A stretch of DNA of 8,892 nt from Candidatus Brocadiaceae bacterium. Its GTDB lineage: Bacteria > Planctomycetota > Brocadiia > Brocadiales > Bathyanammoxibiaceae. This document shows, piece after piece, positions 1-5,855 of the stretch; positions within the stretch are counted from its first letter, which is position 1, and the number at the start of each line of letters is the position of its first letter. Made by a program: the position numbers and the translations under genes. Below the pieces are notes generated by a model. That model had not been told where the DNA came from. It worked only from the letters and a program-made list of their open reading frames with translations, and did not search any database. Where the stretch lies: positions 1,401-10,292 of the forward strand of contig JASEHG010000054.1 in the NCBI GenBank assembly GCA_030018855.1, written 5' to 3'.

Positions 1-53
1 AAAATATTAATCAGAAGGGCATTTAGCCCCTGCCAATCCTATTTATCCGCAGT

Positions 54-84
54 TCACAAATACTCATTCACCCTCCTGTACCCC
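54..84. repeat. 31-bp direct repeat, left copy (outer flank of hicBA)
   Basis: This 31-bp stretch is identical to 597-627, 543 bp away. On the minus strand it reads GYRRVNEYL plus a TGA stop, which is the C-terminus of the radical SAM protein at the other copy. Weak similarity seems to continue for a few bases on the hicA side (GGATGGGGG here against GAGATGGAGGGG there), so this copy may be the eroded remnant of a longer gene end. The hicBA pair lies exactly between the copies. Confidence 0.9.
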
Positions 85-94
85 CATCCTGGAC

Positions 95-334
95 CTACCG
101 ACCCTCATAAAGTTTCATAAATTCTTCTCTTGTCAGTCCAGCCTGTCTTATTATCTCTACTAATGTGCCTTTATCTACCTCTTTATGGTCGGGAACGACT
201 ACCGCCTTCTTACCCTTTTGAGGTTCTTGTTTGATAAGTATAATGTGACTGCCTCTTTGTCTGGCGGGCAAAAACCCCACTCTCTTGAGAAGTTTAATAA
301 CTCCCTTACCTGACAGGACTGGTAACCTTTGCAT
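95..334 (-). CDS. hicA: HicA-family toxin (mRNA interferase)
   Basis: The 79-residue product has the size and pattern of HicA toxins: an LPVLSGKGVIKLL opening, a GF(L) turn and RQRGSHIIL, in which His30 is the expected catalytic histidine of the double-stranded-RNA-binding-like fold. It also has the later VVVPDHKEVDKGTL segment and a C-terminal helix ending in EFMKLYEG. HicA toxins cleave mRNA and are blocked by HicB. The gene overlaps the end of hicB by 29 bases, so the antitoxin is made first from the same message. No strong ribosome binding site precedes its ATG, which suggests coupling to hicB translation. The start is supported by the family-typical N-terminus. It appears intact; activity is inferred from the family. 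Confidence 0.88.
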   Translation of the reverse strand: MQRLPVLSGKGVIKLLKRVGFLPARQRGSHIILIKQEPQKGKKAVVVPDHKEVDKGTLVEIIRQAGLTREEFMKLYEGR

Positions 335-536
335 CTTTTATCTGGAGGTGCGTTACCAGCATCCCTTCGCCCCCAATACCCTCAGGAAGTCCCATTTCCT
401 CTATATAAAGCTCAACTGCCTCTTTCAGATTCTTTAACGCATCTTCAACAGTGTAGCCCTGACTCACTACGTCCACTTCCGGACACAAAGCTACATACTG
501 TTTTTCTCCCTTTTTAATGATAGCAGTAAGTTCCAT
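306..536 (-). CDS. hicB: HicB-family antitoxin
   Basis: This 76-residue protein shows the partial RNase-H-like fold of HicB antitoxins. It has a strand-rich N-terminus, the hallmark ALCPEVDVVSQG (residues 16-27), then the helix TVEDALKNLKEAVELYIEEMG. Its role is to bind and neutralise the HicA encoded just downstream. It is a short form that ends near residue 76, with no visible ribbon-helix-helix or helix-turn-helix domain, so autoregulation by HicB alone is doubtful. The ATG is well set by AAGGAGG seven bases upstream. The antitoxin-first order and 29-base overlap are typical of hicBA loci. The pair is enclosed by 31-bp direct repeats, hinting at acquisition as a cassette. Confidence 0.88.
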   Translation of the reverse strand: MELTAIIKKGEKQYVALCPEVDVVSQGYTVEDALKNLKEAVELYIEEMGLPEGIGGEGMLVTHLQIKDAKVTSPVR

Positions 537-596
537 TTACTCCCCTCCTTGCCCTTATAGTTTACCCGAAAGGCCTTTTAAAAATACAGAAAATTC
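537..596. promoter_or_regulatory. Leader and possible promoter of hicBA
   Basis: The 60-base gap between the radical SAM stop and hicB must carry any hicBA-specific promoter. On the minus strand it contains AAGGAGG (550-544), an excellent Shine-Dalgarno site seven bases before the hicB ATG. A TAAACT (564-559) could be a -10 box, but no convincing -35 box is visible. The perfect palindrome AAAGGCCTTT (569-578) lies where an operator would sit. It could equally be part of a weak terminator for the radical SAM gene. The ribosome site is clear; the rest is conjecture. Confidence 0.4.
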
Positions 597-627
597 TCAC
601 AAATACTCATTCACCCTCCTGTACCCC
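597..627. repeat. 31-bp direct repeat, right copy (3' end of radical SAM gene)
   Basis: Identical to 54-84. It starts exactly at the TGA stop of the radical SAM gene and encodes that protein's last nine residues. The repeat pair brackets hicBA and gives a 543-bp offset. The arrangement resembles an element inserted at a gene's 3' end that restores the reading frame, or a partial duplication. No recombinase gene is present between the copies. Confidence 0.9.
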
Positions 628-2075
628 TCCATCTCTCTTTCAAATACTGTCCTTTCAGAGTTAAAGAGTAGCTGGCCCTTTTTCCATACATTTCTGAGGT
701 TTCTGAAGGCGTATCCCGATACGCCCATGAGTTCCCTGTAAAGTGGGGTGGGGTCGGACAGGGTGTAATATTCGCGGTGGAGCTTCCAGCGGACAAACTC
801 CAGCTCCTTGTCGGAGAGGTGCTTTGTCCTCACGTTGGCCCAAAAACCGTTGTATCTAGTAAAGTCGTCAGGGTTGGTCACCAGGCCCTGCCTCATGAGT
901 TCTTCCCTTATGCCGGTCTTGGGATAGGGGGTAAGAATCTGGTCAAAATAAAAGTCTACGCCCTGTTCCCTAAAAAATCTGAAGTTTTCTTCTATGTCCC
1001 CATAAGTGTCCTCTGGATTACCCACTATCATACCGCCCACGATTAATACCTTATTATCGTGGAGGAGGCGGATGGCCTTCCTGTTGTACTCCACGATGTC
1101 GCCCTTTTTTAGCTGTTCCAGATTCCTTTTAGAGACGTTCTCTATACCCAGGAATACAATCTTGAAGCCTGCGTGGGCCATGGCCCTGGACAGTTCGGGG
1201 ACGGAGGCGATGCCCCTACTGCTAACCTGCGCCCAGTACCAGAGGTCGTTGTGTTTCTCTTTTATGATGGCCTCGCAGAGTTCCAGAAACCGCCTGGGAT
1301 TAAGGGTTATATTGTCATCTATCATCAGTACCATCCCCGCCCCTGCCCTCTTGCAGTTCTCAATGTCGGCTATCACCCTCGGGATTTCGTAGGTCCTGAA
1401 GGTGGTGCTGTACATGTGGTGCATACTGCAGAAATTACAGGTGAATGTGCATCCCCTGGAGGTCTCCAGGGTGTCTACTGGGGTGACGTGGTAGGTGTAG
1501 CCGCTCCAGATTCTCCTGGACCTGTCGGGCAGGGGCAGGGTCTTCAGGTCCAGCAGGGGACTTCTGGGGTTATGCCTCCACATGCCCTCTTCCTTATAGG
1601 ACAGACCCGCAATGGTCTGTAGGGGCACGTTGCGACGTGCCCCTACCTCTATGGCCTCGACCAGTTCCCTAAGTGTAACCTCACCTTCCCCGCATATTAG
1701 GAAGTCAAAGAGTTCGCCGTCCTCGCCGGAGCATATCTCCTGATGCATAAGGGTGGCATGGTATCCCCCCAGGCAGATGTAGGGGCGGGGTGACCCCGCC
1801 CCTACGTTGTTCTTTATCAATTGGGCAATCTTACGTGCAGTACGGTACTGGAAGGTCATAGAGGCGATGCCTACCAGATGAGGCTTGTAGGTGTTGACGG
1901 CCTGGATGATAGATTCCCGTACACTGCTCCGCCTGTTAACAAGGTCACCCACATAGACGTTGTGTCCTGGGGGGAGGCTGGCGGCTATGGAGCAGAGCCC
2001 AAGATGGGGTGCCTTCAGGGTGCTCTGGGCAATAAAGGGCAGGAAGTCGGGCATGTTAAGGAGCAGGATGTTCAT
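597..2075 (-). CDS. B12-binding-domain radical SAM protein
   Basis: The 492-residue product has a cobalamin-binding-type N-terminal domain (about 1-140: ILLLNMP start, VGIASMTFQYRTA, CLGGYHATLM at 101-110, ICGEGEVTLREL). A radical SAM core follows (about 200-390) with the 4Fe-4S motif CTFTCNFC, cysteines 209, 213 and 216, and MIDDN, GIE and GMIVGNPEDT strand motifs. Family members (BchE/HpnP-like and others) use a 5'-deoxyadenosyl radical for methylations, cyclisations or other C-C chemistry; the substrate here cannot be read. The canonical DxHxxG cobalamin histidine motif is not obvious, so B12 binding is unproven. The ATG overlaps the methyltransferase stop by four bases (ATGA), indicating translational coupling. 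No good ribosome site is visible. Two palindromic repeats are inserted in frame, adding about residues 91-99 and 144-152. The last nine codons belong to the direct repeat flanking hicBA. Confidence 0.88.
   Translation of the reverse strand: MNILLLNMPDFLPFIAQSTLKAPHLGLCSIAASLPPGHNVYVGDLVNRRSSVRESIIQAVNTYKPHLVGIASMTFQYRTARKIAQLIKNNVGAGSPRPYICLGGYHATLMHQEICSGEDGELFDFLICGEGEVTLRELVEAIEVGARRNVPLQTIAGLSYKEEGMWRHNPRSPLLDLKTLPLPDRSRRIWSGYTYHVTPVDTLETSRGCTFTCNFCSMHHMYSTTFRTYEIPRVIADIENCKRAGAGMVLMIDDNITLNPRRFLELCEAIIKEKHNDLWYWAQVSSRGIASVPELSRAMAHAGFKIVFLGIENVSKRNLEQLKKGDIVEYNRKAIRLLHDNKVLIVGGMIVGNPEDTYGDIEENFRFFREQGVDFYFDQILTPYPKTGIREELMRQGLVTNPDDFTRYNGFWANVRTKHLSDKELEFVRWKLHREYYTLSDPTPLYRELMGVSGYAFRNLRNVWKKGQLLFNSERTVFEREMEGYRRVNEYL
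1619..1646. repeat. Dispersed palindromic repeat, in-frame in radical SAM gene
   Basis: GTAGGGGCACGT and ACGTGCCCCTAC form a perfect 12-bp inverted repeat around a TGCG loop. It shares the GTAGGGGC...GCCCCTAC ends with copies at 1779-1805 and 7288-7314 but has a different core. On the coding strand it adds VGARRNVPL (about residues 144-152) after the cobalamin-type domain. Confidence 0.85.
1779..1805. repeat. Dispersed palindromic repeat, in-frame in radical SAM gene
   Basis: This is a perfect 13-bp inverted repeat, GTAGGGGCGGGGT / ACCCCGCCCCTAC, around one base. It matches the intergenic copy at 7288-7314 except for that central base. It is 27 bp, or nine codons, and encodes VGAGSPRPY (residues 91-99) just before the conserved LGGYHAT strand. 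The family normally has a short loop there. Confidence 0.9.
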
Positions 2076-3202
2076 GCGATGCCACGCCTAGAAGCGTCTT
2101 GACTGTCATTGCGAGCGGAGCGAAGCAATCTCTTTAAGGGATTGCTTCGTCGCTTCGCTCCTCGCAATGACACACGGTCGCTGGTGGGTTTCCAGGCCAT
2201 CACAATAGAAATATCCCTGGGGAGGGGGAGCCTGGGCCAGCTTATAGACTTAAAGCCTGCCTCCTCCAGCCAGCCCTTTATCTCCTTAAAAGAATAGCTC
2301 CTGCCCTTCTCCGTGTAGAGTAGCATGTTCAAGGCGAAGGCCGAGGCAAAGGGTGGATTGGCCTTGTCTTCCTTTAATATAAAGTCCTGTACCATTACCC
2401 TCCCACCTGGGTTCAGGCATTTATATACCCTCTTCATTAGCTCCAGGTTCTCCCTCTCTCCCTCAGAATGGATGATGTGGGAGAGGAAGATGGCGTCAAA
2501 CCCCTTGGGTAGCGATTTATTATAGTCACCCGGCAGGAGGGTTATCCTCTTTTCCACACCATAGTTGGCAACAAACTCTCTGGTCACCTCAAGGGTCTTG
2601 GGGAGGTCAAGGAGGGTAGCCCTGAGCCCGGGGTTGGCCTTGCAGAAGTGGATGGAGAAGGCCCCTGAGCCTGCACCTATATCCAGTAGTGTCTTAACCC
2701 CCTTAAGGGGGACAACCCTGGCCAGTAGCTCTGCATGGCCCATAGCCGTGTTGTGCATGGCATGGATAAATGAACGGGTTACGGCCCTATCCTCCAGGTA
2801 CATCTCGTGCTGTTTTATTGGCCTGCCTTTACGTAGAGACTCTTCTAATTGACCCCAATCCTCCCAGAGGTTGTTAAGAAAATTTAATGCATCGCCCACG
2901 TAGTAAGGGCGGGTTTTACACCCGCCCTTGCCTCTAAGGAGGATTTCCCTGGTGAGGGGGGTGTTGTTGTACCATATGCCCCGTTTTCCCAAAATTTTCA
3001 TCCCCACCAGTGTATTCAGTAGTAGTTCCATGGCCCTGGGGTTACACGAGGTCTTCCTGGCCATCTCCCTGGCAGTGAGGGCAGATTCCCCGAGGCGGTT
3101 AAAGAGGTCTAGTTTTACTGCAGTTAAGAGGGACTTGGCGAAGAAGTAAGAGTACCCAAGCTCTATTATATGGCTTCTGAAGCCTTGCAAGGTCTTGTCC
3201 AT
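2072..3202 (-). CDS. SAM-dependent O-methyltransferase family (Methyltransf_2 with dimerisation domain)
   Basis: From the ATG at 3202 the product is 376 residues. Residues 1-85 resemble the winged-helix dimerisation domain of this family (GFRSHIIELG, AVKLDLFNRLGE, TSCNPRAMELLLNTLVGMKILGK). The catalytic domain follows with SAM motif I LLDIGAGSGAFS (172-183), LLDLPKTLE, LPGDYNKSLPKGFDAIFLSHIIHSEGE and NPGGRVMVQDF. Relatives methylate hydroxyls or carbons on small molecules (acetylserotonin O-methyltransferase, CrtF and BchU types). The substrate here is unknown, and coupling to a B12/radical SAM gene suggests a shared pathway. Normal homology should end near residue 340. Residues 344-367 are encoded by a REP-like palindrome, and the extended frame runs into the next start codon with an ATGA overlap. 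A second repeat adds about residues 91-101. The TTG at 3241 is a poorer start, since the family-like sequence begins at MDKTLQGF. Confidence 0.85.
   Translation of the reverse strand: MDKTLQGFRSHIIELGYSYFFAKSLLTAVKLDLFNRLGESALTAREMARKTSCNPRAMELLLNTLVGMKILGKRGIWYNNTPLTREILLRGKGGCKTRPYYVGDALNFLNNLWEDWGQLEESLRKGRPIKQHEMYLEDRAVTRSFIHAMHNTAMGHAELLARVVPLKGVKTLLDIGAGSGAFSIHFCKANPGLRATLLDLPKTLEVTREFVANYGVEKRITLLPGDYNKSLPKGFDAIFLSHIIHSEGERENLELMKRVYKCLNPGGRVMVQDFILKEDKANPPFASAFALNMLLYTEKGRSYSFKEIKGWLEEAGFKSISWPRLPLPRDISIVMAWKPTSDRVSLRGAKRRSNPLKRLLRSARNDSQDASRRGIA
2104..2172. repeat. 69-bp REP-like palindromic element encoding the methyltransferase C-terminus
   Basis: Perfect 12-bp terminal inverted repeats TGTCATTGCGAG / CTCGCAATGACA enclose further inverted sequence (GGAGCGAAGCAATC against GATTGCTTCGTCGCTTCGCTC). 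Its length is 69 bp, exactly 23 codons. On the minus strand it reads through as VSLRGAKRRSNPLK and so on, making most of the last 33 residues of the methyltransferase. Elements with these ends are, from general knowledge, widespread in bacterial intergenic regions. Here it sits between two coupled genes and has become coding. Confidence 0.92.
2903..2931. repeat. Palindromic repeat, in-frame in methyltransferase gene
   Basis: AAGGGCGGGT and ACCCGCCCTT (2905-2914 and 2920-2929) form a perfect 10-bp inverted repeat around a five-base loop. With one mismatch the arms extend to GTAAGGGCGGGT. The ends resemble the GTAGGGGCGGGGT repeats in this window, so it is probably a diverged relative. It encodes GKGGCKTRPYY (residues 91-101) at the junction of the dimerisation domain and the linker helix. 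Confidence 0.75.
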
Positions 3203-3212
3203 ATAGGAACAC

Positions 3213-3240
3213 AGGATACAGAATTCAGGATATAGAATCA
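3213..3240. repeat. Two 14-bp tandem units, part of an imperfect hairpin
   Basis: AGGATACAGAATTC (3213-3226) is followed directly by AGGATATAGAATCA (3227-3240), matching at 11 of 14 positions. Bases 3229-3245 pair imperfectly (14 of 17) with 3251-3267 around a GCAAA loop. This lies in the divergent spacer between the methyltransferase gene and kdsB and overlaps the predicted minus-strand promoter. Confidence 0.6.
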
Positions 3241-3241
3241 A
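3213..3241 (-). promoter_or_regulatory. Candidate promoter for methyltransferase-radical SAM operon
   Basis: On the minus strand TTGATT (3241-3236) and TATCCT (3218-3213) are separated by 17 bases. Each matches the sigma-70 consensus at four of six positions. A start about seven bases past the -10 box would fall only a few bases before the ATG at 3202, where no Shine-Dalgarno sequence is visible. The match is modest and made by eye. Confidence 0.35.
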
Positions 3242-3277
3242 TAACGCAAAGTTATGGATTCTGCATCTTTTCCTCTC

Positions 3278-3306
3278 TTGACACCCTTACCGGGAGTTGA
3301 TAGGAT
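3278..3306 (+). promoter_or_regulatory. Candidate sigma-70 promoter for kdsB
   Basis: A perfect -35 box TTGACA (3278-3283) is followed after 17 bases by TAGGAT (3301-3306), four of six matches to the -10 consensus. The expected transcription start, near 3313, is one or two bases before the kdsB ATG at 3315. The message would then be essentially leaderless. The promoter would drive the kdsB-pyrG unit. Confidence 0.55.
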
Positions 3307-3314
3307 GTCTTAAC

Positions 3315-4178
3315 ATGAAGGCCTTTGTTGTTATTCCTGCCAGATATGGGTCTTCCAGACTCCCAGGAAAGCTTATCCTCCCAGAAGCCAAGACGTTAAC
3401 GGGGAAATTCTTGATTGAGCACGTCTATTTCAGGGTCAGAGAGGCGAAGGGTATTCAGGGGGTACTAGTAGCTACGGATGACCGGCGCATCTTTGACGTG
3501 GTCAAGGGCTTTGGAGGTGAGGTAGTGATGACCTCTCCCGAACATAAGTCTGGTACTGACCGCGTGGCAGAGGTTGCCAAAAAGATAGATGCCGATATAA
3601 TCGTGAACGTACAGGGAGACGAACCTGAGGTCCATCCTGAGATGGTAGATACCGTAGTGGAGGCCCTGCAAAAGGATAAAGGTGGCAGGGCCGCCCCCGA
3701 CCAGGGGGCAGTAATGGCCACCCTGGCTAACGTTATAGATTCCAGGGAAGAATACCAGGACCCCCATGTGGTGAAGGTGGTGATGGATAGCAGGGGCTAT
3801 GCCCTCTATTTTTCCAGGTCACCCATACCCTACGCGGCCTCCTGGGGACAAGAAGGGGGTTCAAGGGTTCAAGGGTTTAAAGGTTTAAAGGAGGGGGCGT
3901 ATTACAAACACCTCGGCATATATTCTTACAGGAGGGATTTCCTGCTGAGATATTCCCAATTACCCAGCTCTCCCCTTGAAGAGGCGGAAAAGTTGGAGCA
4001 GTTGAGGGTACTCTCCAACGGATACAAGATAAAGGTAGTGGTTACACCCCACAGGTGCTGTGGCGTGGATACCCCGGAAGATTTCAGGCAATTTTTAGAC
4101 AAATATCGTCTATTGGCTGTCGGCAGTCAGAAACCTGAAAGCCGAAAGAGGATAACCGAAGGCCAGGTTAGTAGATAA
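3315..4178 (+). CDS. kdsB: 3-deoxy-manno-octulosonate cytidylyltransferase (CMP-Kdo synthetase)
   Basis: KdsB activates Kdo with CTP to give CMP-Kdo for the lipopolysaccharide inner core, acting in the cytoplasm. The family signatures are clear in the 287-residue product: VVIPARYGSSRLPGK (5-19), the nucleotide-binding loop; SGTDRVAE (79-86); NVQGDEP (98-104); YFSRSPIPY (165-173); YYKHLGIYSYR (196-206); and VDTPEDF (251-257). It is longer than the usual roughly 250 residues. Octamer repeats add a basic loop at about 178-193, between SRSPIPY and YYKHLG, and the last 20 or so residues are an unfamiliar tail. The ATG at 3315 is chosen because homology starts at MKAFVVIPAR. A TTG 18 bases earlier lies inside the predicted promoter. 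pyrG begins four bases after the stop and supplies the CTP substrate. Confidence 0.93.
   Translation: MKAFVVIPARYGSSRLPGKLILPEAKTLTGKFLIEHVYFRVREAKGIQGVLVATDDRRIFDVVKGFGGEVVMTSPEHKSGTDRVAEVAKKIDADIIVNVQGDEPEVHPEMVDTVVEALQKDKGGRAAPDQGAVMATLANVIDSREEYQDPHVVKVVMDSRGYALYFSRSPIPYAASWGQEGGSRVQGFKGLKEGAYYKHLGIYSYRRDFLLRYSQLPSSPLEEAEKLEQLRVLSNGYKIKVVVTPHRCCGVDTPEDFRQFLDKYRLLAVGSQKPESRKRITEGQVSR
3858..3889. repeat. Four tandem octamers within kdsB
   Basis: Two copies of GGTTCAAG are followed by two of GGTTTAAA, 32 bp in total. They encode most of SRVQGFKGLK (183-192 of KdsB), a loop absent from typical family members. Because 32 is not a multiple of three, the flanking bases must contribute to keeping the frame. 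Confidence 0.9.
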
Positions 4179-4182
4179 ATAC

Positions 4183-5829
4183 ATGGCAAAGCATATCTTT
4201 GTTACAGGCGGTGTGGTAAGCAGTCTGGGGAAGGGGCTGAACTCTGCCTCCATCGGGCTATTGCTGGAGAGCAGGGGGCTAAGGGTAAACCTCCAGAAGT
4301 TTGACCCCTACGTGAACGTGGACCCCGGGACCATGAGCCCCTTTGAACACGGGGAGGTATACGTAACGGAGGATGGTGCAGAGACAGACCTGGACCTCGG
4401 CCACTACGAGCGTTTCACCAATGCGGTGATAAACAGGGACTGTAACTTCACCACAGGCTCTATCTATTATTCCGTAATAAACAAGGAGAGGCGCGGGGAG
4501 TACCTGGGCAAGACTGTACAGATAGTACCCCACATTACTAACGAGATTAAAGAGTGCATCAGGAAGGTAGCCACGCCAGGAGTGGACGTGGCCATCTCGG
4601 AGATAGGGGGCATAGTGGGCGATATTGAGAGTCAGCCCTTCCTGGAGGCCATAAGACAGTTTGGCCTTGAGGTAGGCAGACAGAACGTCCTCTACGTCCA
4701 TCTGACCCTGGTGCCTTACCTGAGGGCCGCCGATGAGATAAAGACCAAACCCACCCAGCATGCCGTAAGCCTGCTGAGACAGGCGGGTATCCAGCCAGAC
4801 GTCCTCATCTGTCGCTGTGAAAAACCATTGAGCCAGGAGCTCAAGGCCAAGATAGCCCTCTTCACGAGTGTGGAGAAGGAGGCGGTGATTGACGAAAAAG
4901 ACGTTAAGCCCTACCTTTACGAAATACCCCTGCTCCTTAAGGAACAGGGCATGGATAACATCATTATAAAGAGACTGGGGCTCAAGACGGATGGCGGCAA
5001 CCTCCAGGGGTGGGAAAGGATGCTTGAGAGGCTTAAGAACCCCAAGTACTCCACAGAGATAGCAGTGGTGGGTAAGTATATCGGGCACCAGTCTGCTTAT
5101 GAGTCCATTTATGAAGCCATTGTCCATGGGGGCATAGCTAACGACGCCAGGGTCAAGGTGAGGCGGGTAGAGGCAGAGGACGTAGAGGATAAAGGACCAG
5201 AGGCCTGTCTGGACGGGGTAGGGGGTATATTGGTACCCGGGGGCTTCGGGGAAAGGGGCATAGAGGGCAAGATAGCCTCAGCTAGATACGCCAGGGAGAA
5301 GGAGGTCCCGTACTTTGGGATATGCCTCGGGCTTCAGTGTGCCACTATTGAATTCGCCAGGAACGCATGTGGGTTGAAGAAGGCTAACAGTACGGAATTT
5401 GATAAAGACACCCCCCACCCAGTCGTATCGCTCCTGGAAGAACAGAGGGGTATAAAGGAGATGGGAGGGACTATGCGGTTAGGGGCTCAGGACTGCCTCC
5501 TCCTGCCCGGAACCAGGGCCCATGCCGCCTACGGACAGGATAAGGTCTCAGAGAGACACAGGCACCGCTACGAATTTAATAACGATTACCGGGAAATCTT
5601 TGACTCCCATGGGATGGTCCTCAGCGGCCTATCCCCGGACGGCAAGTTAATAGAAACAATGGAACTCAGGGACCATCCCTGGTTCGTATGCGTACAATTC
5701 CACCCGGAATTTAAGTCCAAGCCTACCCGTCCCCATCCCCTCTTCAGGGAATTCATAAAGGCCACTCTAACAGTGGATAAGGGTCAAGGGGTGGAGGCGA
5801 GGGGGCAGGGAGTAGGGAGTAGGGAGTAG
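4183..5829 (+). CDS. pyrG: CTP synthase (glutamine-hydrolysing)
   Basis: PyrG aminates UTP to CTP using ATP and glutamine-derived ammonia. The 548-residue product has the synthetase domain with the opening KHIFVTGGVVSSLGKG (3-18), DLDLGHYERF (69-78, with acidic Mg-site residues) and Glu140 in SEIGGIVGDIES. The class I glutamine amidotransferase domain follows with ILVPGGFGERG, the nucleophile Cys381 in GICLGLQ, and His507 and Glu509 in FHPEF. Every expected catalytic residue is present, so it should be active. Homology normally ends around residue 530. The remaining residues (GQGVEARGQGVGSRE) come from G-rich sequence and GGGAGTA heptamers, which also provide the TAG stop. No strong ribosome site precedes the ATG, which starts four bases after the kdsB stop, so translation is probably coupled. 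PyrG supplies CTP to KdsB and to nucleic acid and lipid synthesis. Confidence 0.97.
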   Translation: MAKHIFVTGGVVSSLGKGLNSASIGLLLESRGLRVNLQKFDPYVNVDPGTMSPFEHGEVYVTEDGAETDLDLGHYERFTNAVINRDCNFTTGSIYYSVINKERRGEYLGKTVQIVPHITNEIKECIRKVATPGVDVAISEIGGIVGDIESQPFLEAIRQFGLEVGRQNVLYVHLTLVPYLRAADEIKTKPTQHAVSLLRQAGIQPDVLICRCEKPLSQELKAKIALFTSVEKEAVIDEKDVKPYLYEIPLLLKEQGMDNIIIKRLGLKTDGGNLQGWERMLERLKNPKYSTEIAVVGKYIGHQSAYESIYEAIVHGGIANDARVKVRRVEAEDVEDKGPEACLDGVGGILVPGGFGERGIEGKIASARYAREKEVPYFGICLGLQCATIEFARNACGLKKANSTEFDKDTPHPVVSLLEEQRGIKEMGGTMRLGAQDCLLLPGTRAHAAYGQDKVSERHRHRYEFNNDYREIFDSHGMVLSGLSPDGKLIETMELRDHPWFVCVQFHPEFKSKPTRPHPLFREFIKATLTVDKGQGVEARGQGVGSRE

Positions 5830-5835
5830 GGAGTA
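5808..5835. repeat. Heptamer array GGGAGTA x4 spanning the pyrG stop
   Basis: Four perfect tandem copies of GGGAGTA are followed by a partial unit, GGGTA. Any reading frame crossing three units meets TAG, and the pyrG stop at 5827-5829 is such a repeat-derived codon. Changes in unit number would alter the PyrG tail without touching the enzyme core. Confidence 0.93.
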
Positions 5836-5855
5836 GGGTAGTAATCCTCCATTTG

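Noticed and set aside
1006..1622. Overlapping plus-strand open frames opposite the radical SAM gene
   Set aside because: The minus-strand frame carries the CxxxCxxC motif and family pattern; the plus frames have no ribosome site or family features.
2698..2711. Perfect palindrome CCCCCTTAAGGGGG in the methyltransferase gene
   Set aside because: It encodes residues fitting the normal approach to SAM motif I (VPLKGV) and has no second copy here, so it is probably chance.
3297..3314. TTG start for kdsB six codons upstream
   Set aside because: Family similarity begins at the ATG at 3315, GGGAG directly abuts the TTG with no spacing, and the TTG lies between the predicted -35 and -10 boxes.
3693..3709. 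Hairpin GCCCCC/GGGGGC in kdsB
   Set aside because: It is short, a single copy and lies in a variable loop; it is not clearly related to the other repeat families.
4279..5127. Long 282-codon open frame antisense to pyrG
   Set aside because: It lies wholly within a well-conserved CTP synthase gene, shows no recognisable domain and is explained by the codon bias of the opposite strand.
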